The notes beneath the pieces are model-generated. The model was not told where the DNA came from. It made no database searches and saw nothing but the letters and a program-made list of their open reading frames with translations. A DNA stretch of 64,000 nt from Carpediemonas membranifera (taxonomy: Eukaryota > Fornicata). The stretch covers positions 310,001 through 374,000 of the forward strand of contig JAHDYR010000007.1 of NCBI GenBank assembly GCA_019828565.1. The letters run 5' to 3'. Positions 10,373-20,640 of the stretch are shown one piece after another (positions within the stretch are counted from its first letter, which is position 1; each line of letters starts with the position of its first letter). Made by a program: the position numbers and the translations under genes.

Positions 10373-11555
10373 TGCCGCCCCCCAACCATCGCGTCCTATT
10401 CAACCAGCTGTTGTGGGTGCCAAGCCCAAGAAGGCCCTGGCCACCACAACAACCCTGACCGACCTGCAACAACGACCACCCAAGCGCCCAAACGCAACGC
10501 GAGAGCCCCTAACCCAGCGGCAGGCTGGACGCGAAACAAGGAGACGAACCGGCTCGAGCGCCTCAGTCAATCCATCAACGAGGTCGACATAGACGCCGAG
10601 TCCGACACCGATGAGTCAATCGACGAAGTCGACACGTCAGCGCAGCGCGAAAACATCGGTAAGCCGATCTACCACGACATCCTCGTCAACGGCACGAGAC
10701 TGCGGGCGAAGCTCGACCCGGCAGCCGCCAAGACCTGTATCTCGGAGGCCACGTTCGCCACGCTGAAGGAGGCCGGCCCGGTAATGATCACAAATCATGC
10801 TTACACGCTGAAGATGGCCGACCAGCGACCTTGCGAGGACACCACCGCCGTCATAGCCGAGCTCGTTATCGACGGCATCGTACCAAACGCTGTCGAGCTG
10901 ACGTGGACCGTACCAGTCATCTCCGGGGAGGCCCACAAGTTCCTGTTCGGGGCAGACCTCCTCCGGCACCTAGGCCTCATGTCGGACACGGGCATCAACA
11001 TTCAGCTACCACCGTCAGCGGAGGACCCCGCCGACGATGTCACACCGGCCCAGAATCAATACATCGACGAGGTTGACTCGGAGACTGACGACCTGCCGGA
11101 CGACGTCTCGTCCTTCGCCACGCCAACCTTCGACATTGACCTCGTTCCCTCTACACGACGAGCTACTCGCTGTGCTCCAGGCCAACGCCGACGTCTTCGA
11201 CCCCAAGCTGCCACTCGGCGGCGCCGACATCGCGGAAGCCACCATTGACCTGAAGCCGGACGCCATTCTGCCACAAGCCAACCCACGCGGCATCCGCGCC
11301 GACTGGCTTCCCGAGATCAAGCGACAGCTCCATGAAATGTACGAAGCCCAGCTCATCCGCGACGCACACGGCCCAGTCTCTAGCCCGGCTGTGATTGTGC
11401 AGAAGAAGCCCGACGCGGACGGACGCCGCCCACTACGACTTTGCGCAGACTACAGGGCCCTCAACGAGGCAACTGTGACTGACGCTTTCCCCACGACAGA
11501 TACCCGCACGCTCATCAAGGACCTCGTCGGCAGCAAGTACTTCTTCGGTCTAGAC
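10373..11555 (+). pseudogene. Chromo-3 Gag C-terminus, protease and start of reverse transcriptase (frameshifted)
   Basis: The frame is open from the gap edge to 11248. It contains acid-rich linkers and a retropepsin-like stretch RLRAKLDPAAAKTCIS, followed by the typical GADLLRHLGL motif. The active-site triad expected as DTG reads DPA, so the protease looks catalytically dead. Near 11146 the frame shifts by one base and continues as the N-terminal RT part (LPLGGADIAEA, then LRLCADYRALNEATVTDAFP, ending FFGLD). Chromo-4 interrupts it at 11555/11556. Confidence 0.7.
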
Positions 11556-11612
11556 TGAGAGCCAGTGCAGTTTATGTAAACAGATCTACCTGCGCAAGCC
11601 AACAATGGCACA
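11556..11612 (+). repeat. Chromo-4 5' LTR (57 bp)
   Basis: Identical to the copy at 16166-16222 over all 57 bp. TG...CA ends; preceded by the AGAC duplication. Confidence 0.9.
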
Positions 11613-11623
11613 ATATCGATATT
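11612..11623. other. Palindrome at Chromo-4 LTR edge (AATATCGATATT)
   Basis: A perfect 12-bp palindrome whose first A is the last base of the LTR. Confidence 0.8.
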
Positions 11624-11725
11624 CTGCTTCTACAGAATCACACAGTGGTCTATCCGTGATAGACGTCTCTTCCCTCACAACGGGGTACGAGAACTGGTTT
11701 CTGGTTACGGGAAGTCGGTAACGTC

Positions 11726-13762
11726 AAAAGACCCCGTTCTTTCCCCCACACATTCACGGCAAAGACCCTCGAGCTTCTACAAGCCACATGGCGGCCCACC
11801 TCCACGTTCCCGACCTTCGAGTCGTTCTGGGACTCCCTTATCCCTGACGTGGTCTCGCAGGCACAACACGCCAAGCAAGAACCTGACAGACACGCCACGT
11901 CGTGCCGCGCAAGATACCGCGCGATCATCGACGCTCTGCAGGACGATCTCTTCTTGCTCTGTGCTGCAGCCGCCAACACCTATAAGGACAGCCCGCTTCT
12001 CGACCCGGCGATGCGCCGGATGAAGGCTGTTTACGACCGCGCCGAGGCCGAGCTGAACGATAAGCTCGCAAGCCTCTGCACGGCCAGCCACGACCGCCAC
12101 AAGGCGGACCCGGATGCGACCCTCACCTTCGCGACGCTAACGAACCCCCTGGACGACAAACCGGCCCGATCGGCCGCGGATGTTGCGAGAATCGTCAACT
12201 CTCTCCCGTCAGCGGCAACGGCCGCCCCCTCCGCCCCCGTGTCCGTGCGTGACCAGCTTCGCGCCGAGGCCAGGACCATCCTGCCTCACCTGTACCTTAC
12301 CCTGATGCCAACACTCGACCGCGGTGCACGCCTCAAGGCCATCACGAGCAAGGGCACCCAACTGTACGGCCAGAAAGCGGCCCACCGCCTTAACACTCTG
12401 CGCCTGCAGAAGGCGTGCGACGGGTACAACCCCGTCGTCGAGGCCGATGGCTACCATAAGATCCCCGACAGCGCCCTCCGCGCTGCGGTCCGGTCTGTCG
12501 CCCTCAAGGGATACGACGACGACGCGATCCCGCTATACGAGGCGCTGATCGAGCGGGATTCGGACGGCAACTGGCGTCCCGCCCGCGACTGCATAGACGC
12601 CCTCTCGACCCTCGAGACCGACCATCTCGGCCAGATCGTCGTCCCCTGGCAGGCCTATGCCGTGTCGACCAAGACGAAGCCGATCCCGGCCGACAACAAG
12701 GCACCGCATGATAACAGTCAGTGCTCGAACAAGGACACCTCTGCTCGCGAGGGCCAGCCGCTGAAGCCGAAGGCCCACAAGGTCGAAGGCCAGGACCCGT
12801 TCAAGCAGTTTAAGGACAAGGAGCATTTCTACATCCCGAAGTCTTTCAATCGCTGGTGTGACAGGCATGGCTGGAACTCAAAGCATACAACCAAGGACTG
12901 CGGAGCGAACCAACGCGATGGCGCCGTCGGCGAGGTCCAAACGACCTCCATTCCCATACAGACAACCGTAACGGTCGCCGGAACCGTCCAACTTCCAGCC
13001 AAGCTCGACACTGGCGCAGATGTCTGCGTCATATCCGAGCACCTCGCCCCAAAGATACCAGGAAACATCCAATGGCGCGAGTCGGACCTCCGCCTGTTCG
13101 CCGCGGACGACCGCGTTATCTCCGTGGGCAAGATCGCCACCATGTCCATCACACTCCCTGGCATGGATGGCAAAACCGTCACGCTCGACTGGGACGTCCA
13201 CATGATCACAGGCACCAGCGACAGGATGCTGATCGGCAAGGACCTCCTCAGGCACATCGGCTACGTCCTCAACGACCGCCTACTGATACTCCCGTCCGAG
13301 AAGCCGGATGATAAGGACGATCTAGAAGAGCACAACATGATCGACGCCGACGTCTTCGAAGCGGCGTCAACCTCGGACTCGAAGCATTCGCTCGCCGTCA
13401 CGATCCCGGACGACCACGGCACCGAGTTCGCCAACAAGGTCCGAAGCATCGTCGAGGAGTTCGATGAGGTGTTCGACCCGGCTCTCCCGCCCGAAGGCAG
13501 CAAACTACAGCCTCACAAGATCGAACTCACACGCGATTTTCACCTCAAGTGCCGTCCTCGACAGCTTGTCGGAGAGGCTGGCTCAGCCGCCCTCTCCGAG
13601 ATCGAGAAGATGAAGAAGCTCGGCATCATACGAGACAGCCAGTCCGAGCACGCCAGCCGCCACACGATGGCAACCAAGAAGAACGGCGAACCCCGCTTCT
13701 GCGTCGCATTCAACGATCTTAACGACGCCACGAAGGACGACGCCTTTCCCTCCCCGATCTGA
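11726..13762 (+). pseudogene. Chromo-4 Gag, protease and RT N-terminus
   Basis: A long open frame; its true start is unclear because no ATG in this phase precedes the Gag-like TFESFWDSLIPDV, and the segment next to the LTR reads in another phase. Gag has a CX2HX5HX4C knuckle (CDRHGWNSKHTTKDC), a known variant of the retrotransposon zinc knuckle. The protease is intact (AKLDTGADVCVIS, later GKDLLRHIG). The RT begins (KKLGIIRDS, RFCVAFNDLNDATKDDAFP) and is cut by a stop at 13760. The next frame continues with LPDLRDL, so a single-base indel near 13757 is the cause. Confidence 0.75.
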
Positions 13763-14331
13763 GGGACCTGCCCCACGAAGCCGGCGGATGCTCTTACTTT
13801 GCATCACTCGATCTCCGGTCCGGATACTGGCAGCAGCTGATGGAGCCGGCCAGCATCCACCTTACCTCGTTCGTAGTCCCCGGGCACCAATTCGAGTTCC
13901 TCAGGGTCCCGTTTGGACTTAAGAACGCCCCCTCCAAGTTTCAACGAGCGATGGAGGCCGTGCTAGATGGCATCCCCGGCCACCGGGTCTACGTGGATGA
14001 CATATTCCTCTACGCACGGACCGAAGAAGGATTCCTCAACACCCTGAGACTCACCCTCCAGAGAGCCAAGGACAACCGCCTGCGCCTCCGCGCGGACAAA
14101 TGTACCATCGGCGCCGCCGAAGTGGAGGTCTGCGGATTCATCATCAACAGCTCCGGCCGCTCGGTGAGCCCAGGCCGCGTCGCCGCGCTGAAGGAGCTGC
14201 CCGCCCCCACCACCGTCACAGAGCTCAGACGCACGATGGGCAAGTTTAACCACCTCGCAAACTACCTCCCGCAACTCAGCTCAGCCACAGCCCCCTCAAC
14301 GCCCTCCTCAAGGGGTCACCCAAGAAGCTAG
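13763..14331 (+). pseudogene. Chromo-4 reverse transcriptase palm and thumb
   Basis: This frame carries FASLDLRSGYWQ, FGLKNAPSKFQRAME, the catalytic VYVDDIFLYA, then the thumb (LRLRADKCTIGAAEVEVCGFI, TMGKFNHLANYLPQL). It continues the Gag-protease frame after a one-base shift. Near 14285 the protein moves into a third frame, leaving an out-of-frame tail before the stop at 14331. Catalytic aspartates are present; only the indels break the protein. Confidence 0.8.
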
Positions 14332-15470
14332 ACAAGCTCCCTTGGACTGAGGAACACGACAAGGCATTCGCGGCTCTGAAGGAGCTGTGCACCGACAACA
14401 AGGCATTGGCACTACCCAACCTGACCTGCAAGTGGACACTTGAGACAGACGCGTCCACAATCGCAGCCGGCGGAGTGCTGTGGCAACACGAGGGCGACAC
14501 GAAGAAACCCCTCGCGTACTTCTCAAAGACGTTCACAGAGACCCAACGCCGCTGGGCGACGGTCGAGCAAGAGCTCTACGCAGTCATATACTGCATCACC
14601 CGGCCAGAGTTTAGCCAGATTCTCAAGCTGAAGCCATTCACCGTACTCACAGATCACAAGAACATCGTGTGGATGATTCGCAAGGCTGAGGAAGGGACGC
14701 GCAAGCTCACGCGATGGAGACTCATCCTATCCGAGTACCCCTTCGACATCATGCATATCGCAGGGACAACTAACGTCGTCGCGGACGCCCTCTCCCGCCC
14801 CAGCGGCGCGGCGATCAGCGAAATCGCCAGCAGCACCCACCGCTTCGACATTCAGCAGGCCCACGCTGGAGCCAACGGCCATGCTTCGATCAAACAAACG
14901 ATCGCCCATCTCAAGGAAGCCGGCAAGACCTGGTCTTCCATGAACTCAGACGTCGCGGAGCACGTCGCGACTTGCCCAGTCTGCCAGAAGCTCAAATCCC
15001 ACCCCATCGCCAAGGCCCAGTGGCATACGACCCAGAAGACCCGCCCATTCGAGGCGGTGCAGATAGACACGCTCGGCCCGCTTCCAAAGACGAATGGCCT
15101 CGCTCACGTGATCGTGTTCATCGACGTCTTCAGCAAGTTCACTGTGCTCAAGCCGGTTGCGTCAACCTCGGCAGAAGAAGCCGCCGACGCGATGCTCCAG
15201 GTGTGGTCGCTCTTCGGCGCACCCAGCCTGATCCAGACAGACCAGGGAAGTCAGTTCAAGAACTCAACCATCGCCGCTCTCAACAAGAAGATCAGCCTGA
15301 ACCACAGGTTCTCCACGGCGTACCACCCACAGAGTAACGGCGTTGTCGAGAGAGTCAATGGGACCATCATGCGCAGACTGCGCGCCCTGCTACTAGACTC
15401 AGAAACGACCGACTGGCCCGCACTTATCCCACACTTCGACACACTCGACTACCGGCTTCACGCCGTTCGA
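14285..15470 (+). pseudogene. Chromo-4 RNase H and integrase core
   Basis: RNase H motifs LETDAST, QELYAVIYC, VLTDHKNIVW and NVVADALSRP are followed by the integrase zinc motif (CPVCQK) and the D,D,E core (VQIDTLGPL, IQTDQGSQF, PQSNGVVERVN). The frame is disrupted near 15450-15470; the protein continues in another phase as TGFTPFELLFG. Three breaks in one polyprotein make this copy inactive unless they are assembly errors. Confidence 0.8.
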
Positions 15471-16137
15471 GCTGCTTTTCGGACACACGTCCGCGCTCAC
15501 GGCCCTCCCGGAGTCACGCATCATCAGCGCCGCCAAGGCGACGCAAGACACACCTACCATCCAGGCCATTAACGCATTCCACACCGACATACAGGCCATG
15601 CACGACGCAGCCCGCGCGAAGATCGCCGCATACGAGCGTCACAAGGCCGCACAAACCCAACCGGCGGACAACTTCGACTGGAAACTCGAACGCCTAGTGC
15701 TCCTGAGATATCCTCACAAGGCCCCATCCAAGATTCTGCCTCCAGTCCGCGGCCCGCTACAACTCCTCAGGGAAGGGAAGAGCCCCAACACATTCGTCCT
15801 CCGTGACCTCGTCACCAAGTCCGAGCTGCTCGTCCACCAGGACCGCCTCATTCGCTTCGACCCAGGCACAGCAGACCTCAAGACACTCGAGCGCATCGCC
15901 GCATACGAACAAGACGAACAACAAGTCTCCGCCATCGTCGGCCACCGCGAGCGCAACCGACGCCTCGAGCTCCTCGTCCACTGGGAAGGCCTAGAAGACT
16001 CCGAGGACTCGTACATTCCGTATAACGCATATTACGACCGCCTCGCCGCCCTGGATGACTACCTACGCCTCAACCCAGGTCTCACGCCCCTCTTCGCACG
16101 TTACAAGCGGAAGTTCCGGGGCAATGGCCGCCGTTAG
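15471..16137 (+). pseudogene. Chromo-4 integrase C-terminus with chromodomain-like end
   Basis: Begins with the GPY/F-like region of chromovirus integrases (RGPLQLLREGKSPNTFVLRDL), then a chromodomain-like segment (VSAIVGHRERN, LELLVHWEGLEDSEDSYIPY) and a basic tail RYKRKFRGNGRR. The aromatic-cage positions are partly replaced (VSAIV instead of Y-V--I). Ends 28 bp before the 3' LTR. Confidence 0.75.
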
Positions 16138-16165
16138 CTGGCTAGCTTCGCCTTGAGGAGGGAAG

Positions 16166-16222
16166 TGAGAGCCAGTGCAGTTTATGTAAACAGATCTACC
16201 TGCGCAAGCCAACAATGGCACA
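16166..16222 (+). repeat. Chromo-4 3' LTR (57 bp)
   Basis: Identical to the 5' copy; preceded by a purine tract and followed by AGAC. Confidence 0.9.
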
Positions 16223-18624
16223 AGACCTTCGCCAAGGGTTTCACCAGATGCCATTGAAGGATGCCCACCGTTACCTGTCCGCGGTGCGGGTCCCGGGCGA
16301 GTTTTTCGAATATATGGTCGCCCCGTTTGGCCTAAAGAACCTCCCCGCACAATTCCAGCGGGCCATCGCCAACGTCCTGCGCCCGGTATACTCAGAGGGC
16401 GTCAGGAACTACATAGACGACATCTTTGCTGGCGCGCCATCGCCCGAGGTACTCGTCATGCGCACCCAGCGCACGCTCGCTCTACTCAGTGACAAGAACA
16501 TCAGGCTGCGCGCCGAGAAGTGTCATTTTGGCCAGACTCTCGACTGTCTCGGCGAGATCGTCTCCGAACACGGTCGTCGCCCTCAGCCCTCACGCATTGA
16601 CACGATCAAGAGCCTCCCACGCCCGACGACCACGCACGAGGTACGTCAGATCCTCAGCCACATCAACTACGTGGCAGATTTTATCCCTGACTGCCAGCGC
16701 ATCCTAGCGCCCATCAATGCCCTCCTCCGCAAGGACGCCAAGGTCGTGTGGACTTCAGCACACCAAGAGGCTATCGCGGCTGTTCTGACACAGCTCGCCT
16801 CTGAGGAGTCACTCGCCATACCAGACCTCTCCAAACCCTGGCGCCTCGAGACGGACGCTAGTCTCCTCGGCCTAGGCGGCATACTGCTACAACAGCAAAC
16901 GCCCACAGACTGGAGAGTCGTCGCCTACTTCTCCAAGGCGTTCTCGGACGTTCAACAAAGATGGAGCACCTACGACCAGGAGATGTATGCTCTGATATAC
17001 TGTCTGACACGTCCTGACATGTACTCTCTCTTCCTGGGCCACCCCGATCTGACCGTGTTCACCGACCATAAGAATCTGATGGCACTCCACCGCATGGCCG
17101 CTCACAATCGGAAGCATCGCCGATGGCTACTGTCGTTCTTGGAGTTCAGACTCAAGATCCACCACGTCCCGGGCGAGTCCAACGTCACGGCCGACTTCTT
17201 AAGCCGTTTCCCTTTCCAGACCCGCCCCGCAGAGATCGCCGAGGTCACGGCTAACACGCTAGAGTCGAGAGTGCTCGCCTCTCAGAAGGAGCACGCTGAC
17301 GAGAGACCCTCCAAGCACACCATCGTCAACGGTGTCGTCAAGTATCACGGTCGCACATTCGTACCCGCCGACGCGCGTCGCGACGTCCTAGCCGAGGCCC
17401 ACCGGCTGCACTTGGGCGTCAAGAAGACCGCTCAGGCCGTGCGTGACTTGGGTTACGACTGGCCACAGCTCGAACACACCGTATCCGACCTGATCAACGC
17501 CTGTTTGATCTGTCAGAAGACCCGTCTGGCGAACTTCATCAAGCTGAAGATGGGCGCGACCCCGAGCAGCACACCATTCGAACGCGTAGCCGTCGACACG
17601 CTCGGCCCCATCTCAGAGGACTCGGCCGGCAACCGGTATGTCGTCGTGATTACTGACACATTCACGCACTTTACTGAGCTCGTGCCAGCCCCCTCGAACA
17701 ATGCAGACGCGGCTGCCGCCGCTATCTGGGCGTCTATCTGCCGCCACGGCATCCCGGCCATCCTGCACACAGACGGAGGCCCGGAATACGCCAACCGTAT
17801 CATCACCGCTCTAACCGAGCGCTTATCGGTCACACACCACCGGACCACGCCTTTCCATCCGCAGTCGAACGGTCACGTCGAACGCGTCAATCGCGAAATC
17901 AAGCGCCACCTACGTACCCTAGCGCTGGCATTTAACTCCTTCGACGCATGGTCCACGACCCTACTGCCATATGTCGCGTGGATAATCAACAGCACGGTTC
18001 ACAGCGCGACGGGGTTCACCCCGTTCGAGCTACTCTACGGCACACACGCTGCCGACCGGCAGATACCCCAGCCAGACAACAACGCCGAGGACGAGACCCC
18101 GCTTACCTCTGTCGCCGAATACCTCACCGTCATGGACGCGCTCCTGGCCAAGCTCTGCCGCAAGGCTCACAAACGCCAGTCCAAGACTCGTGAGGGGGAG
18201 GGCAGAGACGCAGTCGGTTCCAGTCAAGCCCGGTGATTACGTCTTGCGCAAGAACCACGCTGAAAGCAAGCTCCACGGCCACACCGGACCGTTCAAGGTT
18301 ATTGAGGTCAACCCGTTCACGGCAGTCGTCGTACCGCTCCTCGCCAACGAACTGCGACGCACAGTCCACCTGTCCCACCTCATTCCGCTCAAGTCCGACC
18401 TCTCTGAGGGCGAGCTCGCCTACTTCGCCGCTACAGACCAAGAGGAATGGTACGTTGAACGGATCGTCAAGTCCAAGCCCGGCTTCCTGCGCGTCAAGTG
18501 GCTCGGTAGCTCCGAGCTGTCCTGGGAGCCCATCGACGCCGTCCGCCACACTCCCGCCGCCAAGAAGTTCTTAGCCGCTCACCCCGAGCTGCTCAGAGAG
18601 GGCAGTGACGCATCACCTGATTAA
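16223..18624 (+). pseudogene. Chromo-3 reverse transcriptase, RNase H, integrase and chromodomain (one frameshift)
   Basis: Continuation of the Chromo-3 polyprotein. It has RT (LRQGFHQM, FGLKNLPAQFQRA, catalytic NYIDDI), RNase H (LETDAS...VFTDHKN), a Zn-binding integrase N-terminus (H..H, CLICQK) and the D,D,E integrase core (VAVDTLG, LHTDGGPEY, PQSNGHVERVN). The frame breaks near 18195, and the C-terminus continues with a chromodomain-like end (WYVERIVKSK, RVKWLGSSELSWEPI). The stop codon at 18622 lies inside the 3' LTR. The product would copy RNA to DNA and integrate it, with the chromodomain guiding target choice. Confidence 0.8.
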
Positions 18625-18658
18625 AACGAATTCTCGAATACCCGTCGTTTACGCCACA
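18606..18658 (+). repeat. Chromo-3 3' LTR (53 bp, inferred)
   Basis: It starts TGACGCATCA directly after the purine tract AGAGAGGGCAG and ends CGCCACA where the Chromo-5 gag frame resumes. With only one copy visible, the boundaries rest on the TG...CA ends, the tract and the frame of the neighbour. Confidence 0.5.
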
Positions 18659-18850
18659 GTAGGAGGTGCGTGAGGAGAGAAGCCTCGATATCTTCAATGG
18701 TTGCGGAAGAGAGATCAACTTCATATCGAAGCTCAAGGACATCAAGAATCTCTTCTGAAATACAGTCGGATGGCGAAAGAGTTGGAAATTGGGCTTTGAG
18801 GACTCGGAAGTGCCGAGTGAAGGTTCTGATCGTAACAGGATCTAGATCAG
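18659..18850 (-). pseudogene. Chromo-5 Gag fragment, distal part
   Basis: The minus-strand frame SDLDPVTIRTFTRHF, LKAQFPTLS, EEILDVLELRYEVDL continues the gag that starts at 28114. The two pieces join in frame across the Chromo-6 insertion when one ATAG copy is removed. It aligns by eye with the Gag N-termini of Chromo-7 and Chromo-2. The Chromo-3 3' LTR cuts it on the left at 18658. Confidence 0.65.
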
Positions 18851-18854
18851 ATAG

Positions 18855-18973
18855 TGTGGTGAGGCGCAGTTTAAGGTTTTGGTTTTTGACCATTTTCACC
18901 ACTGCGGTTTCCAGGAGTAAATCAGTTCTCATCCATTAATTGGAAAGTTCCCTTCAAGGCCAAACCAAGCACA
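18855..18973 (+). repeat. Chromo-6 5' LTR (119 bp)
   Basis: Identical to the copy at 27968-28086. TG...CA ends; preceded by ATAG. Confidence 0.92.
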
Positions 18974-18984
18974 GTATCGATACT
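18973..18984. other. Palindrome at Chromo-6 LTR edge (AGTATCGATACT)
   Basis: A perfect 12-bp palindrome starting on the last A of the LTR; the gag ATG is 2 bp further on. Confidence 0.85.
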
Positions 18985-18986
18985 AC

Positions 18987-19942
18987 ATGCAGTCTTTTGG
19001 CATCACCATCCCGTATTTGCGATCGCTTACGCGTTCTGCCTTCTTCACCTTCCAGGACGACGTCGATCACTACCAAGTTCAAGCGAGAGCCCTCAATCTC
19101 CAACTACCTCCCCTTGCAACCTTCCTTAGCCCATCTGTCACGCGCCTCGTGCGCCTCCGCGTCCCTATCGACGATATCCCCGACGGCGACCTCTTCGACA
19201 CTATCGCGACCGAGTTCTTCAAGTTTCATACACAAGTTGAAGCTTACCAGTCTATCCAGCGCCTCCGCCTGCGCTCCCTCGAGCCGCCGGCCCTCTTAGC
19301 CCACATAGACACTTACCATAAGACCCTCGCGCTATGTGATGATAACACTCGCCCCATCGATCAACAGACGCGGAAGCTCTTCACTGCCTCGCTCCCCTCG
19401 GCCCTCAAGACTCGCCTCAAGATCGTTAGCCCCGAGACCTTCGCTGAGGCCTGTGAGGCGGCCATCACAGAGCTCGATGACATAGTCTCCATCCGCGCGC
19501 AGAGCGAATCTTTCCGCGACGAGCCCCGCCTCGACATGCCGCCCCGGCGCCCTCCGCCCATCAAGGCCAAGGCTGAGCCGACCGCCCCTACCGTCGATCG
19601 CCGGCCGAAGTCGGAGCTCATCTGCCACGGTTGTGGCCTCACAGGTCATGTACGGCCCGAGTGCCCTCACCGGGATCACCCCGGCTTCTTCGCGCATGGC
19701 ATCCGTCGCCAAGCGCTCAACCTCACTGCTAAGTTGGCCGCCCACACCAACAACAGCAGCCCTCATGTGAGCCTCCATTTCTCTGACCACGTCCCTCGCA
19801 CCGCCTTGCTTGATACCGGTGCCAGCCTTAACTTCATCCCTCCAGCGCTTGCCGAGGAGATGCACCTGCGTCTCTTCGAGGCCCACGTCCCGCTCGAGAC
19901 GGCCAACGGCACTATTACCGCGGAGTATACGACCCGTCCCGT
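18987..19942 (+). pseudogene. Chromo-6 Gag-protease, interrupted by Chromo-7
   Basis: ATG at 18987 (MQSFGITIPYL) lies 13 bp after the LTR. Gag runs about 220 residues to a classical zinc knuckle CHGCGLTGHVRPEC (CX2CX4HX4C), followed by the protease active site TALLDTGASLNFI. The reading frame meets the Chromo-7 LTR at 19943 after ...YTTRP. It resumes at 24891 as VTITLQLERPV once one CCGT copy is discounted. The part before the insertion has no internal stop. Confidence 0.85.
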
Positions 19943-20050
19943 TGTTGTAACGATGCGCTAATTTATTTCGACACACTGGTGTCGTCTCGGACCAAGTAGG
20001 ACCAAGACGACACCCATAAAATATATAAATATTAATACGGTATTGCGACA
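19943..20050 (-). repeat. Chromo-7 3' LTR (108 bp)
   Basis: Identical to the 5' copy. The stem arms lie at 19978-19987 and 20005-20014. Flanked by CCGT on the outside. Confidence 0.92.
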
Positions 20051-20640
20051 CTACCCCTCCCCCCCACCGAGAGTATTAAAGCCACTTTGCAAATTGTGTC
20101 AGAAACCCATCCGATGGTCGAGGATCTTCCTTCAGGGTGGAACCGGGTTCGACCCCCGGAGTCACCATATTTTTCATTGAATGGGTCTTAACCTGCACGA
20201 CCCAGCGATGAGTCGAAAAGAAGGAGGAGGCGAAGGACGGAAAAAAATGGAAAGGGTGTACTCGATATGCCCTTGCAGCGGCCTACCTCCACCTCCTGTC
20301 TGAGGTCTGAGTACCTCGTGTGGTGGCCGAAACACGAGTCGATGGCGAAAGAGTGAACGGGGAAGATGATCGCAACGAGAGCTGAACCCGAGGGAAATGG
20401 GGAGATATATAAAGGTGATTGTACTGCTGTAGCACTAGGTTCTCACGGGCATTGGTTCCCCGCAATGCGCAAAAATTTGGAATCAATCGACTATCGATTA
20501 ACTGGGGAGGTTTGGACCGAAATTCCCCGCAAAAGAGGTGTAACAAGCATGTGTAGAGCGATATTGGGCGGAATAATTACTTCCTGGGGGGTAATTGAGC
20601 ATAATTGGCTGCTCGCCGATTGAGTTGCCTAATACTGCGG
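20051..20640 (-). other. 590-bp extra 3' region of Chromo-7 with a tRNA-like segment
   Basis: Lies between integrase and the 3' LTR. On the plus strand, 20143-20159 folds as a perfect tRNA T-arm (CCGGG, TTCGACC, CCCGG) followed by AGTCACCA and a T5 run. In element sense this reads TGGTGACTCCGGGGGTCG, which looks like a tRNA-complementary primer site. A GATATATAAAGG box is present near 20401. A short plus-strand ORF (20366-20623, 85 residues) has no recognisable motif. The 5' half of a tRNA is not found. Confidence 0.4.

Larger units (their letters stand above)
11556..16222 (+). mobile_element. Chromo-4: Ty3/gypsy chromovirus with 57-bp LTRs, TSD AGAC
   Basis: Identical 57-bp direct repeats start TGAGAGCCAG and end AATGGCACA at 11556-11612 and 16166-16222. 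AGAC precedes the left copy (11552-11555) and follows the right copy (16223-16226), a 4-bp target-site duplication. A polypurine tract GAGGAGGGAAG (16155-16165) abuts the 3' LTR. Internal order is Gag, protease, RT, RNase H, integrase, chromodomain. Excision in silico rejoins the Chromo-3 RT frame exactly. At 4667 bp it is complete in layout, but pol carries at least three frameshifts. Confidence 0.92.
10373..18658 (+). mobile_element. Chromo-3: Ty3/gypsy chromovirus, 5' end in gap, split by Chromo-4
   Basis: Two pieces, 10373-11555 and 16223-18658, belong to one element. The reverse transcriptase reads ...FFGLD at 11555 and resumes ...LRQGFHQM at 16227, giving the family motif GLDLRQGFHQM once Chromo-4 and one AGAC copy are ignored. 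The order is Gag end, protease, RT, RNase H, integrase, chromodomain, then a 53-bp 3' LTR. A purine tract (AGAGAGGGCAG) precedes the LTR. Its right edge at 18658 abuts the Chromo-5 gag, so Chromo-3 inserted into Chromo-5. The 5' LTR is not visible. Confidence 0.75.

Noticed and set aside
18621-18932. A 103-residue minus-strand gene starting MRTDLLLETAVV
   Set aside because: Its first codons are the Chromo-6 LTR read backwards; only the part left of 18851 is genuine Chromo-5 Gag.
20143-20167. A functional tRNA gene
   Set aside because: T-arm and acceptor 3' strand are good, but no matching 5' acceptor strand (GGTGACT) or clear D-arm and anticodon arm lies within reach.
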